Positions 1-9,743 of a stretch of DNA of 64,000 bases are shown in pieces (positions within the stretch are counted from its first letter, which is position 1; every line of letters starts with the position of its first letter). The stretch is from contig DATGMD010000053.1 of NCBI GenBank assembly GCA_035293805.1, positions 21,670-85,669 of the forward strand. The letters are read 5' to 3'. The notes under the pieces are model-generated. The model had not been told where the DNA came from. It did not search any database and saw only the letters and a list, made by a program, of their open reading frames with translations. Both the position numbers and the translations under genes were made by a program. This stretch comes from JAJPHF01 sp035293805 (GTDB taxonomy: Bacteria; Chloroflexota; UBA6077; JAJPHF01).

Positions 1-633
1 ATGCCGGGGCCAATGACCATCGCCGACACGGCGCACGACGCCTACTACGGCGACGAGCGGGCCTGCGCGGCGGCGCTGGCAGCGGCCATCAACGCCGAGG
101 CGCGCGCGCTGGCGGCCGCGGGCGCCGACGTGGTCCAGATCGACGAGCCGGCCTTCAACGTGTACCCGGACAAGGCCGAGGCGTGGGGGATCGAGCTGCT
201 CGACCGCTGCCTGGAGGGCGTGACCGCGCGGACGGCCGTACACATCTGCTACGGCTACGGCTCGCCGGCGGTGCTCGCCTGGAAGGCGCAGAACGCGGAC
301 TGGAGCCAGTACCGGCGGCTGCTGCCGCTGCTGCGGCAGTCGCGCGTGCAGCAGCTCTCGTTGGAGTTTGCCGCCTCGGGCGTGGACCCGGCGGTCCTGG
401 CCGAGGCGGGCGACAAGGACATCCTCTACGGCTGCGTCGACGTGAGCCCGGCGCCCCCCGACCCGCCGGCGGTGATCGCCGACCGCATCCGCGCGGCGCT
501 GCGCTACGTGCCGCCCGAGCGCCTGTACCCCTGCACCGACTGCGGCATGGCGCCCATTCCCCGGGCCGCCGCGCGCGCTAAGCTGGAAGCGCTGAGCGCC
601 GCCGCCCGCCACGTGCGCGCGGAGCTGGCGTAG
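1..633 (+). CDS. MetE-like cobalamin-independent methionine synthase, C-terminal part (5' truncated by window)
   Basis: Probable vitamin-B12-independent methionine synthase catalytic domain, which moves a methyl group from a folate donor to homocysteine using zinc. The 210 visible residues start at a GPMTIAD segment that in this family is internal, so the true start lies left of the window. Zinc ligands are recognisable: H81 and C83 (HIC), E122 (LSLEFA) and C181 (TDCGM), matching the His-Cys-Glu-Cys set of MetE. The stretch GADVVQIDEPAF is the usual substrate-site strand. The C-terminus is complete (stop at 631-633). A stand-alone MetE-like methyltransferase without the N-terminal folate domain is possible; the length cannot be judged here. 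Confidence 0.82.
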   Translation: MPGPMTIADTAHDAYYGDERACAAALAAAINAEARALAAAGADVVQIDEPAFNVYPDKAEAWGIELLDRCLEGVTARTAVHICYGYGSPAVLAWKAQNADWSQYRRLLPLLRQSRVQQLSLEFAASGVDPAVLAEAGDKDILYGCVDVSPAPPDPPAVIADRIRAALRYVPPERLYPCTDCGMAPIPRAAARAKLEALSAAARHVRAELA

Positions 634-932
634 GCCGCGCTGTCGACGTCGAGCCCGGCGCGGCACCGCGGCGGAGCAGGCACCGCGGCCGATGCCGGCG
701 GCATGAGAGGGGCCGCGCGGCTCTCGCGCGTCACGGTGACCCGCGCGCACCGACGGCGCCCGGGACGCGTGCCCAAGCCGCACGTCGACACCGCCGTCAC
801 GCTCGTGCGCCACGTCCCGGAGCACCCGCCCTGCGGTCCAAGGCGGGCGTCGGCGCCGGCGCGCTGCCGAGCCGAGCGCGCGGCGATTGCCCCGGCGCCC
901 GTGCCCGCGGCCGCGACGCCGGCTCGCCCTCG
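634..932. other. Intergenic, no supported gene
   Basis: About 300 bases between two convergent genes. One open frame (703-936, +) is almost entirely Arg/Pro/Ala with no recognisable fold or ribosome binding site, so it is not called. I see no clear terminator hairpin. Confidence 0.5.
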
Positions 933-1115
933 CTAAGCACCCGCCCCCGCGTTCAGCTTCTGCAGGATGCCCATCATCAGCGCCTCGCGCTCCTTGAGCT
1001 GCTCCTTGTACTCGTAGGTCTCGGTCTTGTAGATCTCTTCTTTCAGGCTACGCAGCGACTCGTCGACCAGCCCGGCAAGCAGCCCCCGCTCGTCGTTGCT
1101 AAGCTCCAGGTCCAT
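933..1115 (-). CDS. Small acidic/helical hypothetical protein (60 aa)
   Basis: Unknown function. The ATG at 1115 is preceded by AAGGAGG seven bases upstream, one of the strongest ribosome binding sites in the window, so this start is preferred over an upstream one that would add an Arg-rich leader. The protein starts MDLELSNDERGLLAGLVDE and is predicted almost wholly helical and highly charged (Glu/Lys heptads in its second half), suggesting a small coiled-coil or helical hairpin. It is transcribed away from the solute-binding gene at 1300 (divergent pair). No family name can be given from sequence alone. Confidence 0.65.
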   Translation of the reverse strand: MDLELSNDERGLLAGLVDESLRSLKEEIYKTETYEYKEQLKEREALMMGILQKLNAGAGA

Positions 1116-1263
1116 GAGCCCCCTCCTTCGGCGCGTGATCAAGTCGGCCCGACGCACGCGGCGCGCTACACCGCGCCGGCCGCTTCCATGCACTTAGTAT
1201 GCCGCATAGCAATGTATTGGATCGCAGGCTCCCGCGCGACGTGCGTCGCTCGGGCCGGCTCGC

Positions 1264-1269
1264 TATACT
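1264..1269 (+). promoter_or_regulatory. Putative -10 box for the solute-binding protein gene
   Basis: TATACT 31 bases before the ATG at 1300. The same hexamer recurs ahead of other genes here (4469, 38376, 43458). No convincing -35 is seen. Confidence 0.4.
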
Positions 1270-1299
1270 GCCGCAATCGCGTCAAGCAGGGGGCCAGCC

Positions 1300-2469
1300 A
1301 TGCGCCCGCCTTTCACGACACGCCTCCGCGAACCGCGCCCGCGGCGGCCGGCCGCCCGGACAGCCGCTCGGCGTAGCTTCACCACGGCCTGCGTCGCGCT
1401 CCTGGCGCTGCTCGCGGCGTGCGCGCAGCCGGCCGCCGCCCCGCGCGCCCCCGACGCTGCCAAGGCACCGAGCGCACCGCCTGCCGGGGCAGCCGCGGCG
1501 GGAGCGACGCCGCCGCAAGCGGCAGCCGCGTCGACGCAGCCAGCCGCGCTGCAGCCGCTCAAGTTCGTCATCTCGACCATCAGCGCGTCGATCGCGCCCA
1601 CCGTCGTCGCCAAGGAGGCCGGCTTTACCGCGCGCCAGGGGCTCGACGTGGACCTCGTGATCGCCCGCTCGGGCAGCGAGGCGATGGCAGCGCTGCTGTC
1701 GCAGGACGCGCCGCTCGGGTCGATCGGCGGCAACGCGATCATCAACGCCAGCGCGAGCGGCGCCGACCTGGTGGCGGTCGCCGTGCAGCAAGTGCGCTTC
1801 ACCTACCAGGTGATGAGCGACCCGAGCCTGCAGACGTTCGCCGACTTGCGCGGCAAGCGCCTGGGCGTGGCCGACGTGGGCGGGTCGTCGGACCTGGCGA
1901 CGCAGTATGCGCTCGACAAGTTCGGGCTGCGCCGCGGCGAGGACGTGGCGGTCGTGGCGCTGGGCAGCCAGAACGAGCGGCTGGGAGGCCTCCAGGCGGG
2001 CGCGGTCGCCGCGGCGATGCTGCAAGCGCCGTTCACCGCGAGCGCCCGCGAGGCTGGCTACAAGACCCTGTTCAACTTCGCAAACGAAGACTACGAGGCG
2101 CCCATCACGACGGTCGTCACCAACCGCGCGTACCTGCGCGACCACCCCGACGTCGTCCGGCGCTACGTCACCGCGCTGGTGGACGCCATCCACTATTTCA
2201 AGACCGAGCGCGCGGGGACGCTCGCCATCGTCGGCCGCTTCCTCGGTCTGGACGACCCGGCGGCGCTCGACGAGATCTACAGCGAGTCCGCCGGGCCGGT
2301 ACTGCTGGAAGCGCCGCTGCCCCGCGCCGCCACCTTCGCCAGCGCCATTAAGGACATCGCCGCCCACAACGAGAACGTCGCCCGCCTGAACCCGAACGAC
2401 CTCGTGGACGACCGGTTCGTGCGCGAGCTAATGGACTCGGGATACATCGACCGCCTCTACGGACGCTGA
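1300..2469 (+). CDS. ABC transporter substrate-binding lipoprotein, NMT1/SsuA-like
   Basis: Periplasmic-type solute-binding lipoprotein of the family that binds thiamine-pyrimidine precursors, alkanesulfonates, nitrate or taurine; the ligand cannot be assigned. 389 aa: an Arg-rich N-region, a hydrophobic helix and a lipobox (LLAAC) near residue 45, then an Ala/Pro-rich linker and the two-lobed domain (KFVISTISASIAPTVVAKEA; ADLRGKRLGVADVGGSSD). The long basic N-region with RRSF may mark Tat export. No permease or ATPase gene lies beside it. At least four other proteins of the same type are scattered through the window, all likewise orphan. Confidence 0.85.
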   Translation: MRPPFTTRLREPRPRRPAARTAARRSFTTACVALLALLAACAQPAAAPRAPDAAKAPSAPPAGAAAAGATPPQAAAASTQPAALQPLKFVISTISASIAPTVVAKEAGFTARQGLDVDLVIARSGSEAMAALLSQDAPLGSIGGNAIINASASGADLVAVAVQQVRFTYQVMSDPSLQTFADLRGKRLGVADVGGSSDLATQYALDKFGLRRGEDVAVVALGSQNERLGGLQAGAVAAAMLQAPFTASAREAGYKTLFNFANEDYEAPITTVVTNRAYLRDHPDVVRRYVTALVDAIHYFKTERAGTLAIVGRFLGLDDPAALDEIYSESAGPVLLEAPLPRAATFASAIKDIAAHNENVARLNPNDLVDDRFVRELMDSGYIDRLYGR

Positions 2470-2626
2470 GCGCCAGCGGCGTGCGCGGCCTTCCAGGACG
2501 CCCGCCGGATCGTGTGCAAGCCCGTCAGCGATTCGGTATGCTGGACGAGGGACCGGCGGTGCGGGGGCGGCTCGCCGGGGCCAGTGGCGGATGCCCCGAA
2601 TCAGGTCGCGAAAGGAGCGCCAGGCC

Positions 2627-3520
2627 ATGCACGACATGCAGCAGTATGTGGTGACGGAGTTCATCGAGGACTACGAGGACGGGCTCCTGGAGCGCGCCGA
2701 CCTGGAGCGGCGGCTGGTCGGCCTGGTTGGCGCCAGCGAAGCGGCGAACCTGCTGGCCGGCGTGCCGATCGTCACGCCCCGCGCGCGGCGCCGCGTGGCC
2801 GCGCCACGGCCGATTCAGGGCGGCGCCGGCATCCAGACCGAGGACGTGAGCATCCCCATTCAGGGTGGCCAGCTGCAGGGCTACCTGGCGCGGCCGGAGG
2901 GCGACGGCAGCCGCGGCGCGGTGCTCGCCATCCACGAGAACCGCGGCCTGGTCGACCACATCAAGGACTGCGCGCGCCGGCTGGCGGCCGCGGGCTACGT
3001 GGCGCTCGCGCCCGACCTGCTCTCCCGCGAGGGCGGCACGGGCGCCTTCAAGGAGACGGCCGACGCCACCGCCGCCCTAGGCAAGGCCGACGCGAACCAG
3101 AACACCCAGGACCTGGTGGCGGCCCTCGACTGGCTTGGGAAGCAGTCGGGCGTGGACGGCAACCGCCTGGCCGTGACGGGCTGGTGCATGGGCGGCGGCT
3201 ACACCTGGCGCGTGGCGACGCAGGCCGGCAGCCGCATCAAGGCGGCGGTGCCGTGGTACGGGCCGAACCCGCCGTCGGACGCCGACAAGATCGCGGCCCC
3301 GGTGTTCGCGATCTACGGGGCTCTGGACGAGCGCATCAATGCCGGCATCCCGGCCATCGTCGAGCAGATGTGGAAGAACAACAAGCCGTTCGCTCTCCGT
3401 ATCTACCCGAACGCCCAGCACGCCTTCAACAACGACCAGAACCCCGAGCGCTACAACGCCCAGCAAGCGCCGATCGCCTGGAACGACATGCTGTACTTCC
3501 TCGGCGAGACCCTGAAGTAG
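2627..3520 (+). CDS. Dienelactone hydrolase family protein
   Basis: Alpha/beta hydrolase of the dienelactone hydrolase family (carboxymethylenebutenolidase-like). Start chosen at the ATG at 2627 because AAAGGAG lies nine bases upstream; 297 aa. The catalytic triad is visible: C187 in GWCMGGGY, D234 in GALDERI and H265 in NAQHAFNND. Before the hydrolase core there is an extra helical segment of about 45 residues, rich in Glu/Asp (FIEDYEDGLLERADLERRL), followed by an RARRR stretch; this extension occurs in some homologs and may be a small regulatory or targeting module. An SDR follows on the same strand. The true substrate is unknown. Confidence 0.88.
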   Translation: MHDMQQYVVTEFIEDYEDGLLERADLERRLVGLVGASEAANLLAGVPIVTPRARRRVAAPRPIQGGAGIQTEDVSIPIQGGQLQGYLARPEGDGSRGAVLAIHENRGLVDHIKDCARRLAAAGYVALAPDLLSREGGTGAFKETADATAALGKADANQNTQDLVAALDWLGKQSGVDGNRLAVTGWCMGGGYTWRVATQAGSRIKAAVPWYGPNPPSDADKIAAPVFAIYGALDERINAGIPAIVEQMWKNNKPFALRIYPNAQHAFNNDQNPERYNAQQAPIAWNDMLYFLGETLK

Positions 3521-3544
3521 CAGCCAGAGGGGGGTGGGGAGGTA

Positions 3545-3561
3545 GTGGGGGACACCCCCAC
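3545..3561 (+). terminator. GC-rich hairpin after the hydrolase gene
   Basis: GTGGGGG-ACA-CCCCCAC, a perfect 7-bp stem 25 bases past the stop at 3520. There is no U-tract, so it may act as a weak or Rho-aided terminator. Confidence 0.4.
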
Positions 3562-3689
3562 GCCCCCGGCAGGGTGTGGCGCGGAATACTGCGAGCGCCA
3601 CTGCCCCGGCACCCCCGGGGAGCGGGACGGGCCGACCAGCCACCCGGCAGGTGCGTCCCCTGCACCGCCGGGGAAAATGGGAGGGCAGC

Positions 3690-4427
3690 ATGCTGGAAGG
3701 GCAGGTCGCCATCATCACGGGCGGCGCGAAGGGCATTGGGCGGTACATCGCCACGACCTACGCCGACGCGGGCGCCAAGGTCGCCATCGCCGACGTCGAT
3801 CTGGAGCGGCTGGAGCAGACGGCTGGCGAGCTGCGCACGCTCGGTGCCGAGACGCTGGCCGTGACGGCCGACGTGCGCGACGAGGACTCGGTCCGCGCCC
3901 TGATGGAGCGCGTGGCCGGCGAGTTCGGCAAGATCGACATTCTCGTCAACAACGCGGGCATCGTGCCCCATTTCGCGTGGGGCGTGCCCCACTGGCCCGC
4001 GATCCGCGACATGGACCTCAGCTTCTGGGACCGCGTCATCCGCACGAACCTGTACGGCACGTTCCTCTGCACGAAGCACGTCATTCCCTACATGGAGCGG
4101 CAGGGCGGCGGCCACATCATCAACCTGCACGGCGGCGGCGGCCTCCGCTCCTGCGCCTACATGGTCAGCAAGGACGCCATCTGGACCTTCACCCGCTACG
4201 TCGCGATGGAAGTCGCCGACGCCAACATCTGCGTGGTGGTCATGTCGCCCGGCGCCGCGATCGCGACCGAGGACGCGCCCGAGGAGGCGCGGCAGCGCAT
4301 GCCCGGTCCCGAGTTCGCCGGCAACCGCTTCGTGCTGGCCGCCACGGCGCCGATGGCGCTCTCGGGCAAGCTGCTAACCGTCCAGGACGGACAGCTCGCG
4401 CTCGACGTCCATCCCGCCCTCGCCTGA
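3690..4427 (+). CDS. SDR-family oxidoreductase lacking the usual catalytic Ser
   Basis: Short-chain dehydrogenase/reductase, 245 aa from the ATG at 3690 (GGGAGGG upstream). The nucleotide-binding motif TGGAKGIG is at residues 10-17, NNAG at 87-90, and the active-site pair Y157/K161 in AYMVSK. The segment where the family has its catalytic serine reads NLHGGGGLRS, so the Ser is replaced by His/Gly and the loop is about three residues short. The acidic end of beta2 (IADVDLE) suggests NAD(H). The C-terminus is atypical (VQDGQLALDVHPALA). It could be a dehydrogenase using an altered proton relay, or a non-catalytic SDR. Confidence 0.85.
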   Translation: MLEGQVAIITGGAKGIGRYIATTYADAGAKVAIADVDLERLEQTAGELRTLGAETLAVTADVRDEDSVRALMERVAGEFGKIDILVNNAGIVPHFAWGVPHWPAIRDMDLSFWDRVIRTNLYGTFLCTKHVIPYMERQGGGHIINLHGGGGLRSCAYMVSKDAIWTFTRYVAMEVADANICVVVMSPGAAIATEDAPEEARQRMPGPEFAGNRFVLAATAPMALSGKLLTVQDGQLALDVHPALA

Positions 4428-4468
4428 GCAACCGGCGGCGAATTTCGTAGCCTCGCCGCGCTCGGGTA

Positions 4469-4474
4469 TATACT
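4469..4474 (+). promoter_or_regulatory. Putative -10 box for the hybrid kinase gene
   Basis: TATACT within GGTATATACTGG, about 47 bases before the ATG at 4521. No strong -35. Confidence 0.4.
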
Positions 4475-4520
4475 GGCCGCGAGGCGCGCCGGCGACCGGG
4501 CGCACGTGGTGCGGGGGACG

Positions 4521-7500
4521 ATGCAGCAACCGCCGTCATCGGGTGAAGCGCGACGGCGCTGGCTGCCGCGGGTGCGCGATTGGCCCGTGGCGCGCAAGCT
4601 CGTCGTCCTGTGCGTCGGCATCGCCGTCCTGGTTTCGATCACGCTCACGGCGCTCGGCTATTCGCAGGCCAGTCGCGGCTTGCAGGAGCAGGCCGAGGCC
4701 GCGCTGCTGGCCGAGGGTCAGAGCGTCGCCACCGCCGTGGACGCCTGGAACGCGCACAGCCTGGTCGATCTCCAGGCAATCGCGGGGATCCCGAGCGTGC
4801 GGCGACTGCTGATCGCCGGCGCCGCCGCGACCGACGCCGACCGGGCCGCCGCGCACGACGCGCTCGCCAGCTACCGCGCCGTGGACCCCGACGCGGCGTC
4901 GCTCGCTTTGGCCGATGCGCGGGGGCAGATCGTCGCCACCACCGATCCCGAGAACGCGAGCCTCGACCTGTCCCAGCGCCCCGCCTTCGCCGCGGCGCTC
5001 GCGGGCCGCACGTTCATCAGCGGGGTAAGCGCGGGCCGGCAGAGCGGGCGCAGCGGCATCTTTCGCGGTGCGCCGGTGCTGACGGCGGACGGCCGCGTGC
5101 TCGGCGCCATCGTGATGCGCTCCGGCATCGACACCGTGCAGCAGATCGCCGAAGGCACGCGCAACCGCATCGGCGCGGGCGCCACGGGCGTTTTGCTGGA
5201 CCAGAACGGCGTGGTGATCGCCAGCAGTCTGGACCCCACGTGGGCGCTGCGGCCCGTCGGGTCGCTCTCGGACGAGCTAGCCGACGCGCTGACCAACGCC
5301 GACCAGGGAGACGGCGGGTCGTCCCCCGCCCCGCTGGGCCAGCAAGCGCTCGCGGACGCCGTGGGCGTGGCGCCGCCACGCGCGTTCAGCTGGCGCGTCA
5401 ACGGCACCGACTACCGCGCCCTCGCACTTCCCTTGCAGCAAACCCGCTGGACCTACGTGGCGGCCCTGCCGGTCGCCACCTTCGAAGCGCGCGCCGAGAC
5501 CTTCCTGCGGGGGGCGCTAGCCAGCGCCGCGCTCGCCTCGCTGCTGGCGACGGCGCTGGCGCTGCTATTCGCGCGTCCCATGGTGTGGCGCATCCGCCGG
5601 CTCGCCGTCGCCGCGCGCGGCATCGCCCAGGGCGATCTCGACCAGCAGATCGACGTGCGGTCGCGCGACGAGATCGGCCAGATGGCCGAGGCGTTCCGTG
5701 TCATGGCGGCCCGCCTGCGCGAGTCGTACGCGACGCTGGAGGAGCGCGTCGCCCAGCGCACGCGCGACCTCTCCGAGGCGCTGGCGCAGCAGACGGCGAC
5801 CAACGAGGTGCTGCGCAGCATCGCCAGCTCGCCGGGCCAGGTCCAGCAGGTGCTCGACCAGATCGCCGCCAACGCCACGCGTCAGTGCGCCGCGGACGGC
5901 GCCCGCATCCGCGTCGTGGATGGCAACAGCCTGTGGCCCATCGCCTCCACGCGGCTGGTCGACAGCGCCCTGAACGAGGCCGACCGCCTGCCGATCTCCC
6001 GCGGCAACACCATCGGCCGCGCCGTCGTGGACCGTCGCCCGGTTAACGTGCCGGACCTCGCCGAGGCCGTGAAGGGCGAGTTGCCCGAGGGCCGCGAGAA
6101 CCAGCAGCGGCTCGGCCATCGCTCGGTCGTGGCCGCGCCACTGTTGCACGAGGACGTGCCCATCGGCTCGATCCTCCTCTACCGCAAGGAGGTGCGGCCC
6201 TTCACCGACAAGGAGATCACGCTGCTCGAAGCCTTCGCCGACCAGGCGGTCGTCGCGATCGAGCACGCCCGCCAGTTCGAGGAGCTAGCAGCGCTCACCG
6301 AGGTAAGCCAGGTGGTCAACTCGTCCTTGGACTTTCAGACGGTCCTGGGCGAGATCGTGCGGCACGCCGTCCGCCTGTCGCGGAGCGACGCCGGGGTAAT
6401 CTTCGAGTACGACGCGGCGACGCGGGCTTTCGAGCTGCAAGCCATCTACCGTGTCTCCGGCGCGCTGGACGCCGCACTCCGCGCCGAGCGGGTGCAGCTC
6501 GGCGCCGGCGCGGTCGGCCGGGCGGCCGCCGACCGCGTATCGGTCCAGATTGCCGACTTGCAGGCCGAGGGCGGGGGCCGCCTCCGCGACGTGACGACCC
6601 GGGAAGGCTACCGCGCGATCCTGGCGGTGCCGCTCTTGCGCGAGGGCGAGGTCGTCGGCGCGCTAGCGGCGCTGCGCAAGGTCGCGGGCCACTTCGCGCC
6701 CTCCACCGTGCGGCTGCTGGAGACGTTCGCCAACCAGTCCGTGCTCGCCATCCAGAACGCGCGCCTGTATCAGGAGCTAGAGGCGAAGAGCCGCGAGCTA
6801 GAGGTGGCGAGCCGTGCCAAGTCGGACTTCCTGGCCAACATGAGCCACGAGCTGCGGACGCCCCTGAACGCCATCATCGGCTACAGCGAGATGCTCCAGG
6901 AGGACGCCGCCGACCTGGAGCCCGAGGACTTCGTGCCCGACCTGGAGAAGATCCACACGGCCGGCAAGTACCTGCTGGAGCTGATCAACAGCGTGCTCGA
7001 CCTGTCGAAGGTCGAAGCGGGCAAGATGGAGCTGTACCTGGAACAGTTCGCAGTCGCCGAGCTGATCCGCGACGTGACGAACATCGTGCAGCCGCTCATC
7101 GCGAAGAACCAGAACACGCTGCGGGTGGACCTGCCGCCCGACCTCGGCGTGATGCGGGCGGATCGTACGAAGCTGCGGCAGACCCTGTTCAACCTGCTCA
7201 GCAACGCCGGCAAGTTCACCGAGCGGGGCACGATCACGCTCACCGCTGCCCGCGCGGCGGACGATGGCCGCGACTGGCTGACCTTCCGCGTGGCGGACAC
7301 GGGCATCGGCATGACGCCCGAGCAGGTGGGGCGATTGTTCCAGGCGTTCAGCCAGGCCGACGCCGCCACCACCCGGAAGTACGGCGGCTCGGGCCTGGGG
7401 CTAGCCATCAGCCGCCACTTCTGTCGCCTGATGGGCGGCGACGTCACCGTGGAGAGCGCGTTGGGCGCGGGCACCACCTTCACCGTGCGCCTCCCCGCCG

Positions 7501-8330
7501 AGGTGCCCGCGCGGCCAGCGGCCGCCCCGCCGCCGGCCGTGCCCGCCGCGCCGTCCGGCGCCCCGGTGGGCGGGACCACGGTACTGGTCATCGACGACGA
7601 TCCGACGGTCGCCGACCTCATGCGGCGCTTTCTGGACCCCGAAGGGCTGCAGGTGGCGTTCGCGGCGAGCGGCGAGGAGGGCCTGCGCCTCGCCCGCGAG
7701 CTGCGGCCGGCGGCCATCACGCTCGACGTGCTCATGCCCGGCATGGACGGCTGGGCCGTGCTCGCGGCGCTGAAGGCCGACGCCGCCCTGACCGACGTGC
7801 CAGTCATCATGTTAACGATGCTGGACGACCGCAGCCTGGGCTACAGCCTGGGCGCCGCGGACTTCATGACCAAGCCGATCGACCGCGACCGGCTGGCGCG
7901 CCTGCTCCAGCAGCACGTGCACGCCTCGCGGGCGCGGTCGGTGCTGATCGTGGACGACGACGCCAGCGCCCGCGACGTGCTGCGCCGCACGCTGGAGGGC
8001 GCCGGCTGGACCGTCGCCGAGGCGGGGAGCGGGCGGGCAGCGCTCGCGCAGGTCGCGAGCGCGCCGCCCGCGCTCATCCTGCTGGACTTGCTGATGCCGG
8101 AGATGGATGGCTTCGAGCTGCTGGCGGCGCTCCGCGCGCACGACGAATGGCGCTCCATCCCGGTCGTGGTGCTTACGGCGAAGGACCTCACGGCCGACGA
8201 GCGCCAGCGCCTCACCGAGCATGCCCAGGCAGTCATGCAGAAAGGCGCCTACAGCCGCGACGCGCTGCTGCGCGAGGTCCGCGAGCGCGCGGCGGCCCGC
8301 ACGGACGTCGTCGGCGCCGCCCCCGGCTGA
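4521..8330 (+). CDS. Hybrid sensor histidine kinase with Cache, HAMP, two GAF and two receiver domains
   Basis: Membrane sensor kinase of about 1,270 aa. Order: short cytoplasmic N-tail; first membrane helix ([19 protein letters not shown], about residues 27-45); extracytoplasmic double-Cache-like sensor to about residue 330; second helix; HAMP (about 355-410); coiled coil; GAF1 (about 450-600); GAF2 (about 600-755); HisKA with the phospho-His in [10 protein letters not shown] (about residue 776); HATPase with N-box [12 protein letters not shown]1 VADTGIGM and G2 [10 protein letters not shown]; a Pro/Ala linker; then receivers with Asp in [11 protein letters not shown] and [11 protein letters not shown]. 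No HPt domain or cognate regulator is adjacent. A GTG at 4506 is an alternative start. Input signals are unknown. Confidence 0.95.
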   Translation: MQQPPSSGEARRRWLPRVRDWPVARKLVVLCVGIAVLVSITLTALGYSQASRGLQEQAEAALLAEGQSVATAVDAWNAHSLVDLQAIAGIPSVRRLLIAGAAATDADRAAAHDALASYRAVDPDAASLALADARGQIVATTDPENASLDLSQRPAFAAALAGRTFISGVSAGRQSGRSGIFRGAPVLTADGRVLGAIVMRSGIDTVQQIAEGTRNRIGAGATGVLLDQNGVVIASSLDPTWALRPVGSLSDELADALTNADQGDGGSSPAPLGQQALADAVGVAPPRAFSWRVNGTDYRALALPLQQTRWTYVAALPVATFEARAETFLRGALASAALASLLATALALLFARPMVWRIRRLAVAARGIAQGDLDQQIDVRSRDEIGQMAEAFRVMAARLRESYATLEERVAQRTRDLSEALAQQTATNEVLRSIASSPGQVQQVLDQIAANATRQCAADGARIRVVDGNSLWPIASTRLVDSALNEADRLPISRGNTIGRAVVDRRPVNVPDLAEAVKGELPEGRENQQRLGHRSVVAAPLLHEDVPIGSILLYRKEVRPFTDKEITLLEAFADQAVVAIEHARQFEELAALTEVSQVVNSSLDFQTVLGEIVRHAVRLSRSDAGVIFEYDAATRAFELQAIYRVSGALDAALRAERVQLGAGAVGRAAADRVSVQIADLQAEGGGRLRDVTTREGYRAILAVPLLREGEVVGALAALRKVAGHFAPSTVRLLETFANQSVLAIQNARLYQELEAKSRELEVASRAKSDFLANMSHELRTPLNAIIGYSEMLQEDAADLEPEDFVPDLEKIHTAGKYLLELINSVLDLSKVEAGKMELYLEQFAVAELIRDVTNIVQPLIAKNQNTLRVDLPPDLGVMRADRTKLRQTLFNLLSNAGKFTERGTITLTAARAADDGRDWLTFRVADTGIGMTPEQVGRLFQAFSQADAATTRKYGGSGLGLAISRHFCRLMGGDVTVESALGAGTTFTVRLPAEVPARPAAAPPPAVPAAPSGAPVGGTTVLVIDDDPTVADLMRRFLDPEGLQVAFAASGEEGLRLARELRPAAITLDVLMPGMDGWAVLAALKADAALTDVPVIMLTMLDDRSLGYSLGAADFMTKPIDRDRLARLLQQHVHASRARSVLIVDDDASARDVLRRTLEGAGWTVAEAGSGRAALAQVASAPPALILLDLLMPEMDGFELLAALRAHDEWRSIPVVVLTAKDLTADERQRLTEHAQAVMQKGAYSRDALLREVRERAAARTDVVGAAPG

Positions 8331-8392
8331 CCCTTCACGTCGGAAATGTCTCCACCCGCCAATCTGGGGGGAGCAACAAGCTCGCCGTCGGC

Positions 8393-9508
8393 TCAGCGGT
8401 ACAGCGTGTCGACGTAGCCGGACTGCTCCAGCGTCCGTACGAAGTGGTCGTCGATCAAGTTGGCAGCCTTCAGGTCGCGGGCGCGGGGGTCACGCTCGGC
8501 CGTGAAGTCGATGATCGACTGAAACTGGCCCACCGTGGGATACGGCACCCGCGCCAAGTAGCGATCGCCAAAGGCCGCGTAGCCGCTCTCCAGCGCCTCG
8601 TCGTCGTCGGTGCTGCTGTACTTGCCGATCACCTGCTTCGTGAATGCTTTGTCCTGGTGCGCGCGGGCGATGGCCGCGGCGTAGGCGCGCACGAAGCGCT
8701 GCAGCGTGTCGTCGTTGGCTGTCAGGTAGTCGCGCTGCACCGTCAGCCCGTTGTGCTGGAACTCCAGGCCCAGGCTCGCCACGTCGAGCACCTCGTGGAA
8801 GCCCAGCTTGCGCGCCGGCACGTCGAACGGCGGCAGCAAGATACCGGCCGGCACGTTGCCCGATTGCATCGCGGCCATCGTCTCGGGCACGCCGCCCGTC
8901 TGGATCAGTCCCACGTCCGTCTCGGGCGCCAGACCCTGACGACTGAGCGCGAGGCGAGCGCCGAAGTCGGTGATCGTGCCGGCGCGCGTGATGGCGATAG
9001 ACTTACCGCGTAGATCGTCCAGGCGCGCGATGCTGGCGTCGCCGTAGACGCTCATCCCGACCACGGGGATGGCCGTGGCGATCGACACCACGTCGGCGCC
9101 CGCGAGCTGGGCATCCACGACGGCGGTGCCGCCGATCTGCGCCACGTCTAGCTCGCCCGCGAGCATCACCTGCATGGCCTTCGAGCTGCCGCCGGCCACG
9201 CGCTCGACCGCCACGTCGAGCCCGTTCTCCGCGAACAGGCCCGCGTCGTTCGCCACCCACAGCGGCAGCTCCGACGCCGCCTCGGCAGTGTAGGCCGCGC
9301 GCACGTGCGGGCGCTGTGCGGCTGGCGCGCTGGCTGACGCGCTGGCGCCGCTCGGGGCCAGGGCGGCCCCGCCAGCGGGCTGCCCCGGCGCGGCCACCGG
9401 CGCCGTGCAGCCGAGCAGCAACGCCACTAACACCGGCAGGGCAGCGGCAACTCTAGCCAGGCTTCCGCGCTTGCGGAGGCCCAGGCTACTTGCGAAGCGT
9501 CGAAACAC
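8393..9508 (-). CDS. ABC transporter substrate-binding lipoprotein, NMT1/SsuA-like
   Basis: Solute-binding lipoprotein (about 371 aa). I place the start at a GTG at 9508 because GAGAGG lies five bases upstream; the longer ATG frame would add 27 residues that overlap the promoter. Signal peptide with lipobox LLLGC, Ala/Pro-rich linker, then the binding domain (AYTAEAASELPLWVANDAGL; DLRGKSIAITRAGTITDFG). The motif IQTGGVPETMAAMQSG is nearly identical to IIQTGGVPESLAAMQSG in the protein at 17457-18545, so these two are close paralogs. It is convergent with the kinase gene, with about 60 bases between stops. No transporter partners adjacent. Confidence 0.85.
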   Translation of the reverse strand: MFRRFASSLGLRKRGSLARVAAALPVLVALLLGCTAPVAAPGQPAGGAALAPSGASASASAPAAQRPHVRAAYTAEAASELPLWVANDAGLFAENGLDVAVERVAGGSSKAMQVMLAGELDVAQIGGTAVVDAQLAGADVVSIATAIPVVGMSVYGDASIARLDDLRGKSIAITRAGTITDFGARLALSRQGLAPETDVGLIQTGGVPETMAAMQSGNVPAGILLPPFDVPARKLGFHEVLDVASLGLEFQHNGLTVQRDYLTANDDTLQRFVRAYAAAIARAHQDKAFTKQVIGKYSSTDDDEALESGYAAFGDRYLARVPYPTVGQFQSIIDFTAERDPRARDLKAANLIDDHFVRTLEQSGYVDTLYR

Positions 9509-9554
9509 TTGATTCCTCTCCAGATCGGGCGTGCTGCCCCTCGCGAGCTGCACG

Positions 9555-9560
9555 ATTATA
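9555..9560 (-). promoter_or_regulatory. Consensus -10 box (TATAAT) for the solute-binding gene
   Basis: On the minus strand GGTATAATCG, a perfect TATAAT about 47 bases ahead of the GTG start at 9508. A poor -35. Confidence 0.5.
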
Positions 9561-9743
9561 CCGGCCCGCCGGGTGCTAGCCGGAGCCAAGCGGGGCGCCC
9601 GCGCCCGCAGCGACCCTCGGCCGGCAACTGGCGCGCTACGGCAGTTGCATCGGCGCTACTTTACAGGTGCCACCGCCAGGACTATGCTAGAGGTGCCAAC
9701 TGGGTGGACAGAGGAGGAGGGGGAGCATCGAGGAGGAGTCGTC

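Noticed and set aside
703..936. 77-aa + strand frame
   Set aside because: Arg/Pro-rich, no ribosome binding site, overlapping the end of a supported minus-strand gene.
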